Positions 33,469 through 42,966 of a stretch of 64,000 nt of DNA are shown here, one piece after another. Each line of letters starts with the position of its first letter. The first letter of the stretch is position 1. The position numbers and the translations under genes were made by a program. The notes beneath the pieces are model-generated. The model saw only the letters and a list, made by a program, of their open reading frames with translations. It was not told where the DNA came from and ran no database searches. Source of the stretch: Neobacillus sp. SuZ13 (GTDB taxonomy: Bacteria; Bacillota; Bacilli; Bacillales; Cytobacillaceae); contig NZ_CP126107.1 of assembly GCF_030123365.1 (NCBI RefSeq), positions 1,039,501 through 1,103,500 of the forward strand, written 5' to 3'.

Positions 33469-35223
33469 ATGTTACGATTTAAAACAAAAAGTAAATCTAT
33501 TTTAATTCTAATGATGTTCTTCGTTTTTTTTCAAACCGTTCATCCGGTGAAAGCGGAAGTGAATCATGATGAACTTTTCGTTCTAATTGGTGATAGTTTA
33601 ATGAAAGCCAAGGATGGAGACCAATCAACCGTTTCCACCAATATGGAACAGTTTGCAACAGAATGGAAAGCGATTAAGAACAAGGATAGTGAACAGGCTA
33701 AAAAGGTTGAACAAGCGCTTCACGAGGTTCAGAGTTTACTAACTAAAGGGAAAATAGAAAAAGACGTTCTGTCAAAAAGTCTTTCATCTCTTTCCAGTGC
33801 GGTCGTTCTTTATGACCAAGAACAAAATCCACAAGATAAAAAAAAGGGAAAAGAACAAGTAAAGCAGATGATACCGCTCATTGCCACATTCAAGAAATCG
33901 ATTGAGGATGGAAATCAGACAGTATTGAAAACTCAATATCAAACCTTGCTAAATAAATGGAATGCTTCGGAAAAAATTGTCCATGATGAGAGCATTGCCA
34001 CCTACGGCAGTATCGAAAAATACATGGCTTTAATTCGAATCGCAATCACCCAGAATCCGGTCGATTTAGATAAGGCGAAAACAAATATCGAGAAGCTATC
34101 AAGCGAAGTGGAAAATTTCTTAGCAGGGAAGGTTTCTAAACAGGTTCAAGGTGATTATTCACTGTCGGATCTTTCAACATTATTGAGTAAGGCAGAATCA
34201 CAGATTTCACAAGAAAACTATAAAAGTGCCGAGAACCTGTTAAATGAAGTCCTTAACGTTTGGCCAATGGTCGAAGGGGATGTTCAGACGAGGGATAGTA
34301 AACTGTATAGTGATCTTGAAACCAAAATACCTACAGCTATTAGTCTCTTAAGTTCTGCTAAAGTCGATGGTCCCAAAGCAGAGGAGATTGTAAAAGAAAT
34401 AAATTCACGTCTTGCACCGCTAATTAGTAAAACTGATTATTCACTATGGGATGCGGCATTAATTTTGCTGCGCGAAGGGTTAGAAGGGTTATTAATCGTC
34501 GCTACATTGCTTGCCTTTTTGAAGAAAATGGATCAGGGTGCGAAACAGAAATGGATCTGGGCGGGTGTTGGAGCAGGTATCCTAGCAAGTGCTGTATTAG
34601 CCATTATAATTAATATTGTATTTTCACGTATCGTTGCAGCTTCCAGCCGAGAATATATAGAGGGAATTACTGGAGTTGTTGCTGTGATTATGATGTTAAC
34701 AGTTGGAGCATGGCTCCATAATAAATCCAGTATTGGGAACTGGAATAAATATATTAATCAACAAATGGAACAAGCCATTGCCAAAGGAAGTTTGGTTTCT
34801 TTTGCTTTCATTAGTTTTCTGTCTGTGTTCCGTGAAGGAGCAGAAACCATCATATTCTATACAGGAATCACCCCATACATTAGTATGCAGCAATTGGTTC
34901 TGGGTGTAATCCTGGCAGTGGGAATCCTAGCTATTGTTGGGTTCGCCATTATTTATTATAGCGTAAAAATACCGATTCGCTTTTTCTTTAAAGCGGCAAC
35001 TATTCTTATTTATATTTTAGCCTTTAAAATCCTCGGTATTAGTATCCATGCGCTGCAGATTTCGGATGTGTTGTCGACAAGCACCGTGCATCAGCTTCCG
35101 TTTATTGATTGGATTGGTTTATATCCAACTTTGGAAACAACGATTACCCAGTTATTATTAGTTATCGTCATTCTGGGGTTGACTTGGATGATCAAAAAGA
35201 GAACAGTCATTACTAACATTTAA
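33469..35223 (+). CDS. efeU: FTR1-family iron permease EfeU
   Basis: 584 residues. A signal-like N-terminus and about 300 mostly helical, polar residues precede a seven-helix FTR1 permease domain. The two REGxE iron motifs are clear: LREGLEGLL near residue 341 and FREGAETII near 455. The long extracellular N-terminal domain is typical of Firmicute EfeU. It is the third gene of the efe operon; the order here is O-B-U. A terminator follows. Confidence 0.92.
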   Translation: MLRFKTKSKSILILMMFFVFFQTVHPVKAEVNHDELFVLIGDSLMKAKDGDQSTVSTNMEQFATEWKAIKNKDSEQAKKVEQALHEVQSLLTKGKIEKDVLSKSLSSLSSAVVLYDQEQNPQDKKKGKEQVKQMIPLIATFKKSIEDGNQTVLKTQYQTLLNKWNASEKIVHDESIATYGSIEKYMALIRIAITQNPVDLDKAKTNIEKLSSEVENFLAGKVSKQVQGDYSLSDLSTLLSKAESQISQENYKSAENLLNEVLNVWPMVEGDVQTRDSKLYSDLETKIPTAISLLSSAKVDGPKAEEIVKEINSRLAPLISKTDYSLWDAALILLREGLEGLLIVATLLAFLKKMDQGAKQKWIWAGVGAGILASAVLAIIINIVFSRIVAASSREYIEGITGVVAVIMMLTVGAWLHNKSSIGNWNKYINQQMEQAIAKGSLVSFAFISFLSVFREGAETIIFYTGITPYISMQQLVLGVILAVGILAIVGFAIIYYSVKIPIRFFFKAATILIYILAFKILGISIHALQISDVLSTSTVHQLPFIDWIGLYPTLETTITQLLLVIVILGLTWMIKKRTVITNI

Positions 35224-35246
35224 AAGGACCTTAGGTCCTTTTTTTG
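35223..35246 (+). terminator. Intrinsic terminator of the efe operon
   Basis: AAAGGACC-TTA-GGTCCTTT is a compact hairpin followed by TTTTT. Confidence 0.8.
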
Positions 35247-35328
35247 TTTCTGTTAAAATTTTCTCCTACTAATCAAAGAACTTGTCTCATAAGTTTATAT
35301 AAGTGAGATTAGTATGGAGGAGAAAAAA

Positions 35329-36660
35329 TTGAGGATTTATTATAAGGGAATATTCTTTTTAGCTGCCGCTGCATTTTTGGGGGAAGGTATTGAAGTTTTA
35401 GTAAATATGATTCTTGCTCGAGAGTTAGGACCACACGGGCTAGGACTATATATGTCCATTTTGCCATCGATATTCTTCATTGTTTTGTTAGCAAGCTTTG
35501 AGCTGCCTGTATCAATTTCAAAATTTATTGCAGAAAGGGAAGACCGTTATCACCGTAATATCCTTCATCATGCCATTACGATTACGATTGTATTCTCGGC
35601 TGTCCTTTTTTTAGCAGCTACTGTGATCATTCCGTTTATTCCTGTGTTTGATAAATATCATCCATATGTTAGATGGCTTGTTTTAATCTTAATCCCAATC
35701 ATTTCCTTTACGTCCGTCGCGAGGGGATATTTTATGGGAAAGCAACAAATGGGGAAAATAGCAGTATCTAACTTTTTAAGGAAAACCATTCAACTCGCTG
35801 GATTGTTTCTCCTCTTTCGTTTGTTTGCCTTTGACACATCCGAGTCATTGTTAATCGCAATTGGTACATTTATTGGAAGCGAGATTGTTGTGTTCCTATA
35901 TTTATTCTACATGTTCATTATCCAGTTTCAGCAATTGAAACGACAGCCATTTTCTAATTTGAAACGCAAGGTAGTCCAGAAGAATTTAATGTCAGTATCG
36001 ATTCCAACCACGGGTCTTCGGTTGTTTTCAGCATTCACTGGTGCCATACAGCCCTTTATCATTAAGGCAGCGTTGGTTCGTTCTGGAATGAGCGAAACAG
36101 TAGCGACCGAGCAATTTGGGCTGTTGATGGGCGTGGCCATGTCAATAGGATTTTTCCCAGCATTTATTGCCCATTCCCTTATGGTCGTTCTAATTCCCGC
36201 TGTATCCAAGACTTACTCACAAGGTGATTATCAAAGGCTCCATAAAATGCTTCAACAGGTGATGAAGCTCACCTTTGTATATGGGGTTGCAGCAGTAGCT
36301 ATTTTCTACTTTTTTGCACCGGAGTTAACTTCGCTATTTTTTAAATCAGAAACACCAGCTATATTTTTACAATTACTCTGGCCATTTTTCTTATTCCACT
36401 TCTTTATCATGCCAATGCAGGCCTTTTTGTTTGGACTTAATTTACTTAAAGAGACATTTATTCATATCATATGGTCGACCATCATCTCCTTTGCTCTCAT
36501 TCTACTGCTTGCGGCAATGCCAGAATGGAGAATGAACGGGGTTATTATTGGGATGAATACAGGTGCTGTTTTGTTGGCGCTTATGCATTATATAACCATT
36601 TGCAAAAAAATCGGGATAAGTTTATTTATGCAGAGGCTCATTCAAAATCCCACTGAATGA
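35329..36660 (+). CDS. MOP-superfamily flippase, SpoVB/YtgP-like
   Basis: About 443 residues with 12-14 transmembrane segments. The N-terminal helix pattern (FLAAAAFLGEGIEVLVNMIL, then RELGPHGLGLYMSILP) is that of polysaccharide or lipid II flippases related to SpoVB and YtgP. It probably moves a lipid-linked envelope precursor. The start is arguable: the TTG at 35329 has a perfect GGAGGAG six bases before it, whereas the ATG at 35314 has no good signal and overlaps it. Monocistronic. Confidence 0.85.
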   Translation: MRIYYKGIFFLAAAAFLGEGIEVLVNMILARELGPHGLGLYMSILPSIFFIVLLASFELPVSISKFIAEREDRYHRNILHHAITITIVFSAVLFLAATVIIPFIPVFDKYHPYVRWLVLILIPIISFTSVARGYFMGKQQMGKIAVSNFLRKTIQLAGLFLLFRLFAFDTSESLLIAIGTFIGSEIVVFLYLFYMFIIQFQQLKRQPFSNLKRKVVQKNLMSVSIPTTGLRLFSAFTGAIQPFIIKAALVRSGMSETVATEQFGLLMGVAMSIGFFPAFIAHSLMVVLIPAVSKTYSQGDYQRLHKMLQQVMKLTFVYGVAAVAIFYFFAPELTSLFFKSETPAIFLQLLWPFFLFHFFIMPMQAFLFGLNLLKETFIHIIWSTIISFALILLLAAMPEWRMNGVIIGMNTGAVLLALMHYITICKKIGISLFMQRLIQNPTE

Positions 36661-36759
36661 TAAATTTAGAGAAAAAATTACTTCAGTACTGTAGGGGTTA
36701 TACTTTCCACTTCGTCTATTAATATGAAAAGGGATTTTTCAACATGGAGGTTTAGGAAA

Positions 36760-37278
36760 ATGAAAAATGAACGTACCCCATCATTTGAAGAAGTGGTCAT
36801 GGAATACGGAAGAGCAATCTATAAATATATTTTATCATTGGTGAGGCATAAAGAACTTGCGGAGGACATCTATCAGGAGGTATTACTCTCTGCTTATTTA
36901 GCATATCCTTCAATAAAGGAGCAATCGAAATATAAAGGATGGTTTTTTACGATTGCCATCAATAAATGCCGTGACTTTTGGCGGAAAGAAAATAGATCCA
37001 AGCAATTTTGGAGGGAAGAAGTTTATTCCTATTCAGCCTCTTTCGAACCAACAGTCATCCCAGAAGAGGAAGTGTTACATAAATTTTCTGCAGCACAAAT
37101 GGCTGAAAAGATTAACCTATTACCGGAAATCTATAGATATCCTATTTATCTATATTACTATCAAGATTTTTCTCTCGTCGAAATTGCCAAAAAAAGTAAC
37201 CTTCCCATGTCTACGGTCAAAACAAGAATGAGAAGGGCAAAGGAAAGACTCCGACCAAAAATGCAGTCACTCGCATGA
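36760..37278 (+). CDS. ECF-type RNA polymerase sigma factor
   Basis: 172 residues. Region 2 (residues about 20-80: ELAEDIYQEVLLSAY, KYKGWFFTIAINKCRDFWRKE) and region 4 (about 115-165: YYYQDFSLVEIAKKSNLPMS, TVKTRMRRAKERL) are both intact. The ATG at 36760 has GGAGG nine bases upstream and begins MKNERTPSFEEV; the ATG at 36724 has no signal. No anti-sigma gene is next to it; an aromatic amino acid hydroxylase gene follows after 35 bases, possibly in the same transcript. Its regulon is unknown. Confidence 0.87.
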   Translation: MKNERTPSFEEVVMEYGRAIYKYILSLVRHKELAEDIYQEVLLSAYLAYPSIKEQSKYKGWFFTIAINKCRDFWRKENRSKQFWREEVYSYSASFEPTVIPEEEVLHKFSAAQMAEKINLLPEIYRYPIYLYYYQDFSLVEIAKKSNLPMSTVKTRMRRAKERLRPKMQSLA

Positions 37279-37313
37279 TACCAGTAAATTCTTTGTGAAG
37301 GAGAATGTTCACC

Positions 37314-39056
37314 ATGACTGGAAAAGGAGCAAAAAGAGGCCAGGCGCACTTACAGCCATACATTTCAAAACAGTATTACCATCGTTATACACCCATTGAT
37401 CATGCAGTATGGCGATTTGTCATGAAGCAAAATCATTATTTTTTAAAGGATATCGCTCATCCCGCATATGTAAATGGCTTGAGAGATTCAGGTATTAAAA
37501 CTGAATCCATTCCAAGGGTTGACGATATGAATAAGAGCCTAGCAAAAGTCGGCTGGGGGGCCGTTACGATTGATGGGCTTATTCCAGGTTCCGTATTTTA
37601 TGGATTTCTGGCAAATGGCCTTTTACCGATTGCGACAGAAATAAGAAACATTCAAAACATTGCCTATACCCCTGCACCGGATATGATCCATGAAGCTGCT
37701 GGACATGCGCCGATTTTATTAGATCAATCTTATCGGGAATTTGTAAGGAAAATTGGTGAGATGGGGGCAAAAGCACTCGCTAGTAAAGAAAAATTAGAGG
37801 TGTTTAAAGCCGTCCGCCATTTAACCATTGTTGCAGAAGATCCTAATTCAACCCCTGAACAGGTGAAAGAGGCAGAAAGGCTTGTGGCAGAAGCAAGACA
37901 AAAGGTGAAGGGTCTATCTGAGGCCGATATGGTTTCAAGGCTTTTCTGGTGGACGGTGGAGTATGGCTTGATTGGTGACCTTTGCGATCCGAAGATCTAT
38001 GGAGCTGGTTTGCTTTCATCTGTAGGTGAAAGTCAAAGCTGTCTAGCCGATGACGTGAGAAAGATTCCATTTTCAGTTGAGGAATGTATTAAGACACCTT
38101 ATGATGTTACCAAGCCACAGCCGCAATTATTTGTCTGTAAAGATTTTAATGAACTAGCAGGTGCCATTGATCAATTTGCTTCGACAATGGCATTTAAGAA
38201 AGGCGGCACGGAAAGCCTTGAAAAAGCTTTACAATCTGATAATCTTGCAACATTTGTTTTCTCGTCTGGCTTGCAAGTGACAGGGACACTGGCAACCATC
38301 TGGAAGGATGATAAGGGAGAGGCTGTTTATATCAGAACCAAAGGGCCGACCGCATTATCTTTTGATCAGAAACAATTAAATGGTCATGGCAAAGATACAC
38401 ATCACAAGGGCTTTGGAACACCAATAGGAGGTCTGGAGGGAAAGATAGCATTAGAGAAATGCTCGCCCACTCAATTAAAGGATTTAGGCATCATTAAGGG
38501 CAGCAAGACCGTGTTGAAATTTGAAAGCGGTGTCAATGTGAAGGGGATTGTTAAGTCAATTTTGATGTCAGAAGGAAAGCCCATCTTAGTCTCTTTTAAG
38601 GATTGCCAAGTAACCTATCAGGGGCAAGTCCTATTTGAGCCCTCATGGGGGACGTATGATATGGCTGTCGGTGCAAGAATTACATCAGTTTTTGCAGGCG
38701 CTGCAGATCCAGACGCTTTTTTTGATTGGCCAACAGATGAAACAAACAGTATGGAGGAAGCAGAAGTTCAGCAACTGAATGAATTAGAAAGGCTTTATGC
38801 GGAAATTCGCAGCCTGCGTGAGGGACCGGAATGGAATGAACAGAGTTGGTCTCGATTAGAAGAGGTAATAGCAGCCCTAGATCAGAAATATCCAAGTGAG
38901 TGGTTATTACGACTAGAAATACTAGAAATCTATAAGTTGCAAAATAACAGTCATCCCAATGTGAAAATTATTTCCGAATTATTACGAAACAAAAATTGGG
39001 GGAAATCAGTTAATCAGGTGATTCAACGCGGATTCACTTTAATTAATAATAGATAA
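37314..39056 (+). CDS. Biopterin-dependent aromatic amino acid hydroxylase, long form
   Basis: 580 residues. The iron site is visible as HEAAGHAP (HxxxH) near residues 125-132, with the further ligand Glu in WWTVEYGLIGD. This is the phenylalanine/tryptophan hydroxylase fold (phenylalanine 4-monooxygenase type). The protein is roughly twice the length of proteobacterial PhhA; the second half (from about residue 290) is an extra domain of unknown role that I recall in other Bacillus homologues. No pterin carbinolamine dehydratase is adjacent. The ATG at 37314 has AAGGAG at better spacing than that at 37305. Confidence 0.87.
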   Translation: MTGKGAKRGQAHLQPYISKQYYHRYTPIDHAVWRFVMKQNHYFLKDIAHPAYVNGLRDSGIKTESIPRVDDMNKSLAKVGWGAVTIDGLIPGSVFYGFLANGLLPIATEIRNIQNIAYTPAPDMIHEAAGHAPILLDQSYREFVRKIGEMGAKALASKEKLEVFKAVRHLTIVAEDPNSTPEQVKEAERLVAEARQKVKGLSEADMVSRLFWWTVEYGLIGDLCDPKIYGAGLLSSVGESQSCLADDVRKIPFSVEECIKTPYDVTKPQPQLFVCKDFNELAGAIDQFASTMAFKKGGTESLEKALQSDNLATFVFSSGLQVTGTLATIWKDDKGEAVYIRTKGPTALSFDQKQLNGHGKDTHHKGFGTPIGGLEGKIALEKCSPTQLKDLGIIKGSKTVLKFESGVNVKGIVKSILMSEGKPILVSFKDCQVTYQGQVLFEPSWGTYDMAVGARITSVFAGAADPDAFFDWPTDETNSMEEAEVQQLNELERLYAEIRSLREGPEWNEQSWSRLEEVIAALDQKYPSEWLLRLEILEIYKLQNNSHPNVKIISELLRNKNWGKSVNQVIQRGFTLINNR

Positions 39057-39058
39057 GG

Positions 39059-39090
39059 AAAAGGAGCTTGGGGAATCCAAGCTCCTTTTT
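39059..39090 (+). terminator. Intrinsic terminator
   Basis: AAGGAGCTTGG-GGAA-TCCAAGCTCCTT followed by TTT; a strong 11-bp stem. Confidence 0.85.
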
Positions 39091-39119
39091 ATAATGTCCA
39101 GCATAATTCACTTTTCAAC

Positions 39120-39755
39120 TTAGTCTTTACTCGATAGAATTCCAAAAATACGAAGGATACTAACAAATAGGTTAATAAAGTTCAAGTATAAGTTTAATGC
39201 CATCAATGGTACTTCTTCTGGTCTAACCCCGTAATGCTTCATACGGCTGAAATCAAACAGAACATAACCGCTAAAAACGATTACTCCAATAATGGAGAAA
39301 GCAAGCATTGCTGTTGAGCCCAATGGAAAGAAAATATTATAAATGGAAATAACCACTAATGCTAGTAAAGCAGCGAGCAGAAATCCACCTAAAAAGGAAA
39401 AGTTTTGTTTTGATTTCGTTGCATAAATAGCCACACCTGTAAAAACCACGGTCGTACTAGCAAATGCCATGACCACCACGTTTGCTCCTGCTGCAGCTGT
39501 GTAATAGGCTACGATGGGGTAAAGCGTAATTCCAGATATAAACGTAAAGAGATATAGGAATGAATAAGATATGGCCTTTTTACGTCTGAAAAAGAATGCG
39601 ATTATAAGCATGACAAATTCTAGAATTGCTAGCGGCATAAATAAACTGTCTGGTACAAATACACCTGCCATAGTCCCTAAGAAAGCAATCGCAAGAGAAA
39701 GGGCAAACGTTCGTATAACAGAGGGCAAAAATTCAGTAGATGTTTGTGTATACAA
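39120..39755 (-). CDS. Bax inhibitor-1 family membrane protein (YetJ-like)
   Basis: About 211 residues with seven hydrophobic segments; the last part (VLFDFSRMKHYGVRPEE, then ALNLYLNFINLFVSILRIFG) is characteristic of the BI-1/UPF0005 family, including the pH-sensitive Ca2+ leak channel YetJ. The TTG at 39755 is chosen because GAGGTG lies six bases before it; the GTG at 39764 is part of that signal. Monocistronic. Confidence 0.87.
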   Translation of the reverse strand: MYTQTSTEFLPSVIRTFALSLAIAFLGTMAGVFVPDSLFMPLAILEFVMLIIAFFFRRKKAISYSFLYLFTFISGITLYPIVAYYTAAAGANVVVMAFASTTVVFTGVAIYATKSKQNFSFLGGFLLAALLALVVISIYNIFFPLGSTAMLAFSIIGVIVFSGYVLFDFSRMKHYGVRPEEVPLMALNLYLNFINLFVSILRIFGILSSKD

Positions 39756-39804
39756 TATTTTCACCTCAAAAATTATTTGTTACTTAACATATACGATAAA
39801 TGGG

Positions 39805-40200
39805 TCAAGATGTTTCATTTTTTCTAAAAAAATCTTTATCTTCTTTTAGAAGATCGCGAATCTCTGCTAATAATTCTACTGTTGGGTCCGCTTTTACAAC
39901 AACTTCCGCGGGTTCTTCTTTCTTCTTAAAGCGATTGATAAACTTCACAAATAAGAATATTGAAAAAGAAATAATTAAGAAATCAACTACCGTTTGAATA
40001 AATTTACCATAGGCTAATTTTCCGTAGGCAAGTTTTGAAAAATCAAAATCAACTCCTCCGATGATTACCCCAACTAAAGGCATAATAATATCAGCGACAA
40101 GAGATGAAACTATTTTTCCAAAAGCTGCACCGATAATAACACCAACAGCTAAATCAATAACATTGCCTTTCATGGCAAACTGTTTAAATTCACTCCACAT
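39805..40200 (-). CDS. mscL: Large-conductance mechanosensitive channel MscL
   Basis: 131 residues. TM1 ([20 protein letters not shown]), TM2 ([20 protein letters not shown]) and the C-terminal helix ([11 protein letters not shown]) are standard for MscL. The external loop contains a direct five-residue duplication, [11 protein letters not shown], encoded by different synonymous codons. The ATG at 40200 has GGAGG upstream and gives the standard [13 protein letters not shown] start. It releases solutes on hypo-osmotic shock. Confidence 0.94.
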   Translation of the reverse strand: MWSEFKQFAMKGNVIDLAVGVIIGAAFGKIVSSLVADIIMPLVGVIIGGVDFDFSKLAYGKLAYGKFIQTVVDFLIISFSIFLFVKFINRFKKKEEPAEVVVKADPTVELLAEIRDLLKEDKDFFRKNETS

Positions 40201-40272
40201 AAGTACATCCTCCAAGCTCTTTTCCTAAATATACATTGTATCCTTTAATAAAATAATATTGCAAGCTTTGTA

Positions 40273-41775
40273 TTATGAGATTAAGTTCATCTTAATTGCT
40301 TTTACTGCTGCATCCGTTCGATTTTTTGCAGCTAATTTTTGAATAATGATCGAGATATAATCCCGAACTGTATAACTGCTAAGATGAAGAACCGTCGCTG
40401 CTTCATTAATGGTGGCACCGTCGGCAATTAACTTTAACACCTCTTTCTCCCGCTGTGTTAAGACCCCATTGGAGTTTCCAAATTGCTGCAGTGCCTCATC
40501 TCTAATCGAAAAAAGCAGTTCCCCAGCATAATGCCCGAATTTTATAAGTGTGGTTAAGGTTTGAACAGAAACCTCAAATTGAGAATCCTCTCCTTTGTCT
40601 AAAAGGGCAATCCCAATTAACTTGCTCTTGGTTGGCACAAATATGGGTAATACCACTAAGGATTTCAACTTATATTCCTGAACATATTTTTTCGGTAACA
40701 CCTGCGCTGCATCCGCAAAATATAGGGGGTGAGAATGGTTTAAGGTATGGAAATATTTTTTGATTAAAGGGAGTTTGAAAATTTCCTCCTTAATCTGCTG
40801 AACAGAGGGATTGTTTACATTATATCCTGAAACGCCAATTCCTTTCCCCTCGAAATGATTGTACATAAAAAGAGCGCAGCGATTAAACGGCATATATTCG
40901 ACTAACCCTGTCGTAATTGCCTTAACAGCCTCATCCGCCCCGCGTGAACGTAATAAGTGCTGTAAAAAGAGGAGCGAGGCATCTTTCCATTCCATCTTAC
41001 TTTCTAGATGGTGTAGTTTTAGCTGCCGCAAATACATCCCTCTAATAAATTCGATTTCATGGTCGGTAATCGGAGAAGCACTATTTTCCAGACCTATTAA
41101 TAAGGTGTCATTCAAGCAAGGGATACGGATCATGGTATCCTCTTGTCCCTTTGTTCCTAATAGTTTCGAGATCGCCATAGATAAGTGGTCGATTTGACCT
41201 GCTTTTAAACTAGTGGACATCTCAATTAGATGCCTTTCCACTTGATGTTGCTCTGAACAGACTACACTATTAACCTGATATTCTTCATGCTCCTTATTGA
41301 CGACAGCAATCCATTTTATTGGCATGATGTTAGTTGTGATAATCGTTTTTATCCATTTTTGATTCCGCTCTTCAATATCTTGTGTTAACAACGTCTGGTC
41401 AAGTATTCTCGAAAACACGGATTGGACAGCCTGATGATCGAGAAAAGTGGAAGAAACCATGACAGATAACAGCTTATGAAATATATTTTCAATCATTGTT
41501 AACAAGAATATTGACTCATTTTCATCATATTTCGTGGCGAAACGGTTGTGCCATTCCGTATGGAGGGAAAGGATGAAGGAGTCTACACTTGAGATTTTAT
41601 TGTTAGCAACCTGTTGGAAAGCAATTTGAATAATCACATTAAATTCATCTACTAAACTATCTTTTCGGTATTTTAATGTAGATAAGACTTTTTTCCATTC
41701 TTTCATAAATGGTTCTCTTAGTTGAAAAAGAATAGAAAGCCCCTTCTGTAAAAGTTGTTCCAATTTGTGCTCCAT
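40273..41775 (-). CDS. LuxR-type transcriptional regulator with GAF-like domain
   Basis: About 500 residues, no membrane segment. The first 250 residues are helical and unassigned. A GAF-like region spans about 260-420 (VEYMPFNRCALFMYNHFEGKG; LVVLPIFVPTKSKLIGIALL). The last 65 residues are a LuxR helix-turn-helix (LTQREKEVLKLIADGATINEAA). The ATG at 41775 has AGGTGGGGG before it. It could be a one-component sensor. The DUF6230-family operon starts about 200 bases away, divergently, and is a candidate target; that is inference. Confidence 0.8.
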   Translation of the reverse strand: MEHKLEQLLQKGLSILFQLREPFMKEWKKVLSTLKYRKDSLVDEFNVIIQIAFQQVANNKISSVDSFILSLHTEWHNRFATKYDENESIFLLTMIENIFHKLLSVMVSSTFLDHQAVQSVFSRILDQTLLTQDIEERNQKWIKTIITTNIMPIKWIAVVNKEHEEYQVNSVVCSEQHQVERHLIEMSTSLKAGQIDHLSMAISKLLGTKGQEDTMIRIPCLNDTLLIGLENSASPITDHEIEFIRGMYLRQLKLHHLESKMEWKDASLLFLQHLLRSRGADEAVKAITTGLVEYMPFNRCALFMYNHFEGKGIGVSGYNVNNPSVQQIKEEIFKLPLIKKYFHTLNHSHPLYFADAAQVLPKKYVQEYKLKSLVVLPIFVPTKSKLIGIALLDKGEDSQFEVSVQTLTTLIKFGHYAGELLFSIRDEALQQFGNSNGVLTQREKEVLKLIADGATINEAATVLHLSSYTVRDYISIIIQKLAAKNRTDAAVKAIKMNLIS

Positions 41776-41973
41776 GTGCCCCCACCTCATCATGAACTGT
41801 TTTAATATTCTTCGTTGGAATATTTTTCAATATGTCCGTAGTAATAATTCGCACCCGACATTTGACGGGGTGCTCGTATTTTTCCGATAGATGACGTGAT
41901 TGTGGCTGTTATATAACCGTAGTAAGGTAATAAAAGAGTAATGTTTAAAAATTCAGAAAATAGGAGAGTGCGT

Positions 41974-42549
41974 ATGGAAAGTTCAATTCAATCTGTTGAG
42001 GGGATGACAAGTAAGAAAGTTTTTTGGTCGGCTTTAGGTACTGGAATTTTGGTATTAGCGTTATTATTAGTCTCATTTGGGATTTCAGGTGTAGCCTATG
42101 CTGTCCCCATTGCTGGAGTAGGTGATTTCTATGTAGAGTTCGACAAGTTAGAGGGGAATGGCTATACCTTCTTTCCAAAAATGGGTGAAACAAGCAGCTC
42201 AGATTCAGCCCCACAAGGCACCAATTTAATAGAAAATTTGACAATTGATCATTTGCAATTATACAAGGATTTCAAAGTTGGCGGACAGTGGATTCGTGTC
42301 AAGATTACTGCATCTAAACCTGTACAAATTACCGGTCTGCAACATGATGCAGGTTTAATTGAAGCGGATGCAAAATTCACAAATTTAGCGCTAAAAGAAA
42401 ATCATAGTGATGATTGGCAAAAACAATTCCAACAAACCTCCTCAAAAATTACTTTAGAACATGCAAAACTAAAAACGCACTATCTTTTTCAGAAAACAAT
42501 TAATATGAATGGAATGAGACTGACAGTTGAAAAGATTGATAAGAAATAA
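41974..42549 (+). CDS. DUF6230-family secreted or membrane protein
   Basis: About 191 residues. One N-terminal hydrophobic segment (ALGTGILVLALLLVSFGISG) is followed by AVPIAGVGDFYVEFDKLEGN and a beta-rich domain. The GFxxxxDKLxG-type opening and the following DUF6114 gene identify DUF6230, a family I know mainly from actinomycetes. The function is unknown; lipid or envelope association has been guessed. The ATG at 41974 has AGGAGAG at good spacing. It is the first gene of a three-gene operon. Confidence 0.75.
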   Translation: MESSIQSVEGMTSKKVFWSALGTGILVLALLLVSFGISGVAYAVPIAGVGDFYVEFDKLEGNGYTFFPKMGETSSSDSAPQGTNLIENLTIDHLQLYKDFKVGGQWIRVKITASKPVQITGLQHDAGLIEADAKFTNLALKENHSDDWQKQFQQTSSKITLEHAKLKTHYLFQKTINMNGMRLTVEKIDKK

Positions 42550-42566
42550 GGTAGGGGGGGAGATAG

Positions 42567-42953
42567 ATGAAATTCACTAAATGGCGAAAAGCCAGGCCCA
42601 TATGGGGGGCTTTCATGACAATAATCAGTGGACTCATGATTTCATGGGTACCATTAAACCTTTATTTAAGTACATTCTTACCAGGGTCGATTGCAATCAT
42701 TGGCTTACTCTTTGGAGGATTGCTTACTTTGATTGGAATTGTAGCCTTATTTTTTCCTAATGCTTCTAAAATTCTTGGAATCTTTACTATTTTTCTATCG
42801 ATATTATCCGTTATTGGAGCCTTAGGAGGGTTTCTTTTCGGGACTCTCTTTGGAATCATCGGAGGTGCAGCACTGCTGGCATGGCGGCTAGCACCAGTGA
42901 GAGTGAAAGTTACACCCCCAACTGATTTGGAAAAATCAACCCACACTTTCTAA
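42567..42953 (+). CDS. DUF6114-family membrane protein
   Basis: 128 residues with four hydrophobic segments: an RPIWGAFMTIISGLMISWVP opening, then the glycine-rich helices LLFGGLLTLIGIVALFF and GFLFGTLFGIIGGAALLAW. This arrangement fits DUF6114, which co-occurs with DUF6230 in actinomycetes. It lies 17 bases after the DUF6230 gene. The function is unknown. Confidence 0.75.
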   Translation: MKFTKWRKARPIWGAFMTIISGLMISWVPLNLYLSTFLPGSIAIIGLLFGGLLTLIGIVALFFPNASKILGIFTIFLSILSVIGALGGFLFGTLFGIIGGAALLAWRLAPVRVKVTPPTDLEKSTHTF

Positions 42954-42966
42954 AGGAGAGCAAACC

